This document shows, piece after piece, positions 30,402 to 31,099 of a DNA stretch of 31,099 nt. Positions within the stretch are counted from its first letter, which is position 1. Every line of letters starts with the position of its first letter. The translations under genes and the position numbers were made by a program. The stretch lies in contig CAYSQW010000041.1 in the NCBI GenBank assembly GCA_964433135.1, positions 1 to 31,099 on the forward strand. The letters run 5' to 3'. The DNA comes from CAYSQW01 sp964433135. GTDB taxonomy: Bacteria > Acidobacteriota > Aminicenantia > Aminicenantales > Aminicenantaceae. The notes beneath the pieces were generated by a model. It saw only the letters and a list, made by a program, of their open reading frames with translations, had not been told where the DNA came from and did not search any database.

Positions 30402-30854
30402 ATGAAAAAGAAAAGGATTGTCTTCATCCTGGGTTCGGCCTTGCTTTTGAGTCTTTTCAGCTGCAAGAGCAGCACGGTGCCGGATACGTCCGGTACGCTT
30501 GCGACATATTCGGGAGAGCTTCAGGTGACGGGAGTATACGACAGTGGTGCCGGCACCATGACGTTTGCGTTCACCTACGAGCTGAACAACACCAATAATA
30601 TCGGAAGTGATGTGAACAGCGTCGTTCACACCTTGTACTATCAAAGCACCGCGGTAGGGCAACAAACTTACTACCCGGCGACATCGGTCCGGATTCCCGC
30701 CGGTGGAAAGTATTCCTGGGAGATTACGGAGGAATATGATTATAACAATTATTTCCCCGATAACGGAATGGTGGCAATCACGCTGACGGATGACAACGGA
30801 AACGAGCAGACGTTTAGTACGGGGACGGTGTCAATCCTCTGGACAATGATTTAG
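30402..30854 (+). CDS. Putative small lipoprotein, unknown function
   Basis: The 150-residue product from ATG 30402 begins with a lipoprotein signal peptide (KKKRIVFILGSALLLSLFSC), so Cys21 would be lipidated. A Ser/Thr linker and a beta-rich domain of about 110 residues follow (YSGELQVTGVYDSGAGTMTF; ATSVRIPAGGKYSWEITEEY), which looks like an immunoglobulin-type or similar sandwich. An upstream in-frame ATG would add 13 residues that do not fit a signal peptide, and ATG 30402 has AAGGGA 7 bases before it. No family is recognised. It has its own promoter, so it is not clearly in an operon with the S10 peptidase. Confidence 0.8.
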   Translation: MKKKRIVFILGSALLLSLFSCKSSTVPDTSGTLATYSGELQVTGVYDSGAGTMTFAFTYELNNTNNIGSDVNSVVHTLYYQSTAVGQQTYYPATSVRIPAGGKYSWEITEEYDYNNYFPDNGMVAITLTDDNGNEQTFSTGTVSILWTMI

Positions 30855-31099
30855 CCTGGATTGTTCATGGAAATGGCTGATGAGATAGACAAAAATCCTC
30901 TATTGGAATTAATGAATTTTTTGTCATCAGTCCTTTCCTCCCTTCGGGCGAAGCAATCTCACGGCATCGACGGCACTGAAATCAGTTCGACGTACTATAG
31001 TATGCCTCACTGATATTCAGCTTGTTGCCCTTTCCTTAATGTAAGGGCGGGTCGGAAGGAACGGCGGTGTGAGATCGTCGTTTAGACGCGATTTTAAAC
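30855..31099. other. End of window, no gene recognised
   Basis: A long imperfect inverted repeat (CTGATG at 30877-30882 with CATCAG at 30925-30930, enclosing an ACAAAAA/TTTTTGT pair) may end the lipoprotein transcript. A 6-bp hairpin, GCCCTT/AAGGGC, lies at 31027-31048. No coding stretch with a start and ribosome binding site is seen. Confidence 0.5.

Noticed and set aside
1..31099. CRISPR array, prophage block or rRNA operon
   Set aside because: No regularly spaced repeats, phage structural genes or rRNA sequence are visible anywhere in the window.

Overview
The window reads as chromosome from a Gram-negative bacterium. It encodes LpxC (lipid A), a TonB-dependent receptor and two lipoproteins, plus sigma-70-type promoters with 17-18 bp spacers throughout. 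The gene mix suggests Acidobacteriota or a relative such as Aminicenantia: an Oar-like receptor with a carboxypeptidase-regulatory N-terminus, a CHAT-TPR protein, a monomeric isocitrate dehydrogenase, a GAF/PEP-synthase-like protein and a DUF4397 protein. That placement is inference from gene content; no rRNA is present. Most of the window is moderately GC-rich, with one clearly AT-rich patch at about 18.4-19.3 kb.

Layout. 1-4.5 kb: a tRNA with anticodon CAT cut by the window edge, then rpoD, dnaG and larB, all on the minus strand; dnaG-rpoD has an excellent promoter. 4.6-9.4 kb: lpxC, then a promoter and a tight TPR protein-glmU-glmS operon, all plus strand. GlmS and GlmU make UDP-GlcNAc, the precursor of peptidoglycan and of the lipid A made through LpxC. 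9.5-12.3 kb: a TonB-dependent receptor on the minus strand. 12.5-16.0 kb: a secreted or membrane-anchored TPR-CHAT protein followed after 4 bases by a small SpoT-like HD hydrolase, ending at a hairpin shared with a convergent DUF4397 gene that has its own promoter.

17.4-19.5 kb is an accessory patch beside tRNA-Leu(TAA): paired 11-bp direct repeats just past the tRNA, a broken IS1634-type transposase lacking its catalytic core, an AT-rich lipoprotein gene and the C-terminal stub of a tyrosine recombinase. It looks like the decayed remains of an element that integrated at the tRNA.

19.8-26.6 kb holds central carbon and nitrogen metabolism: glutamate dehydrogenase, a GAF/PEP-synthase-like ATP-grasp protein of unknown substrate, and monomeric NADP isocitrate dehydrogenase. 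Isocitrate dehydrogenase and glutamate dehydrogenase together link isocitrate to 2-oxoglutarate to glutamate. Perfect intrinsic terminators follow gdhA and icd. 26.6-31.1 kb: a secreted esterase and a divergent secreted S10 serine carboxypeptidase, each with a good promoter, then a small lipoprotein.

The most interesting items are the CHAT-TPR/HD pair, the altered HD motif in the hydrolase, the GAF/ATP-grasp protein with an unassigned C-terminal domain, and the decayed tRNA-Leu element. No CRISPR array, prophage, or complete insertion sequence is visible.
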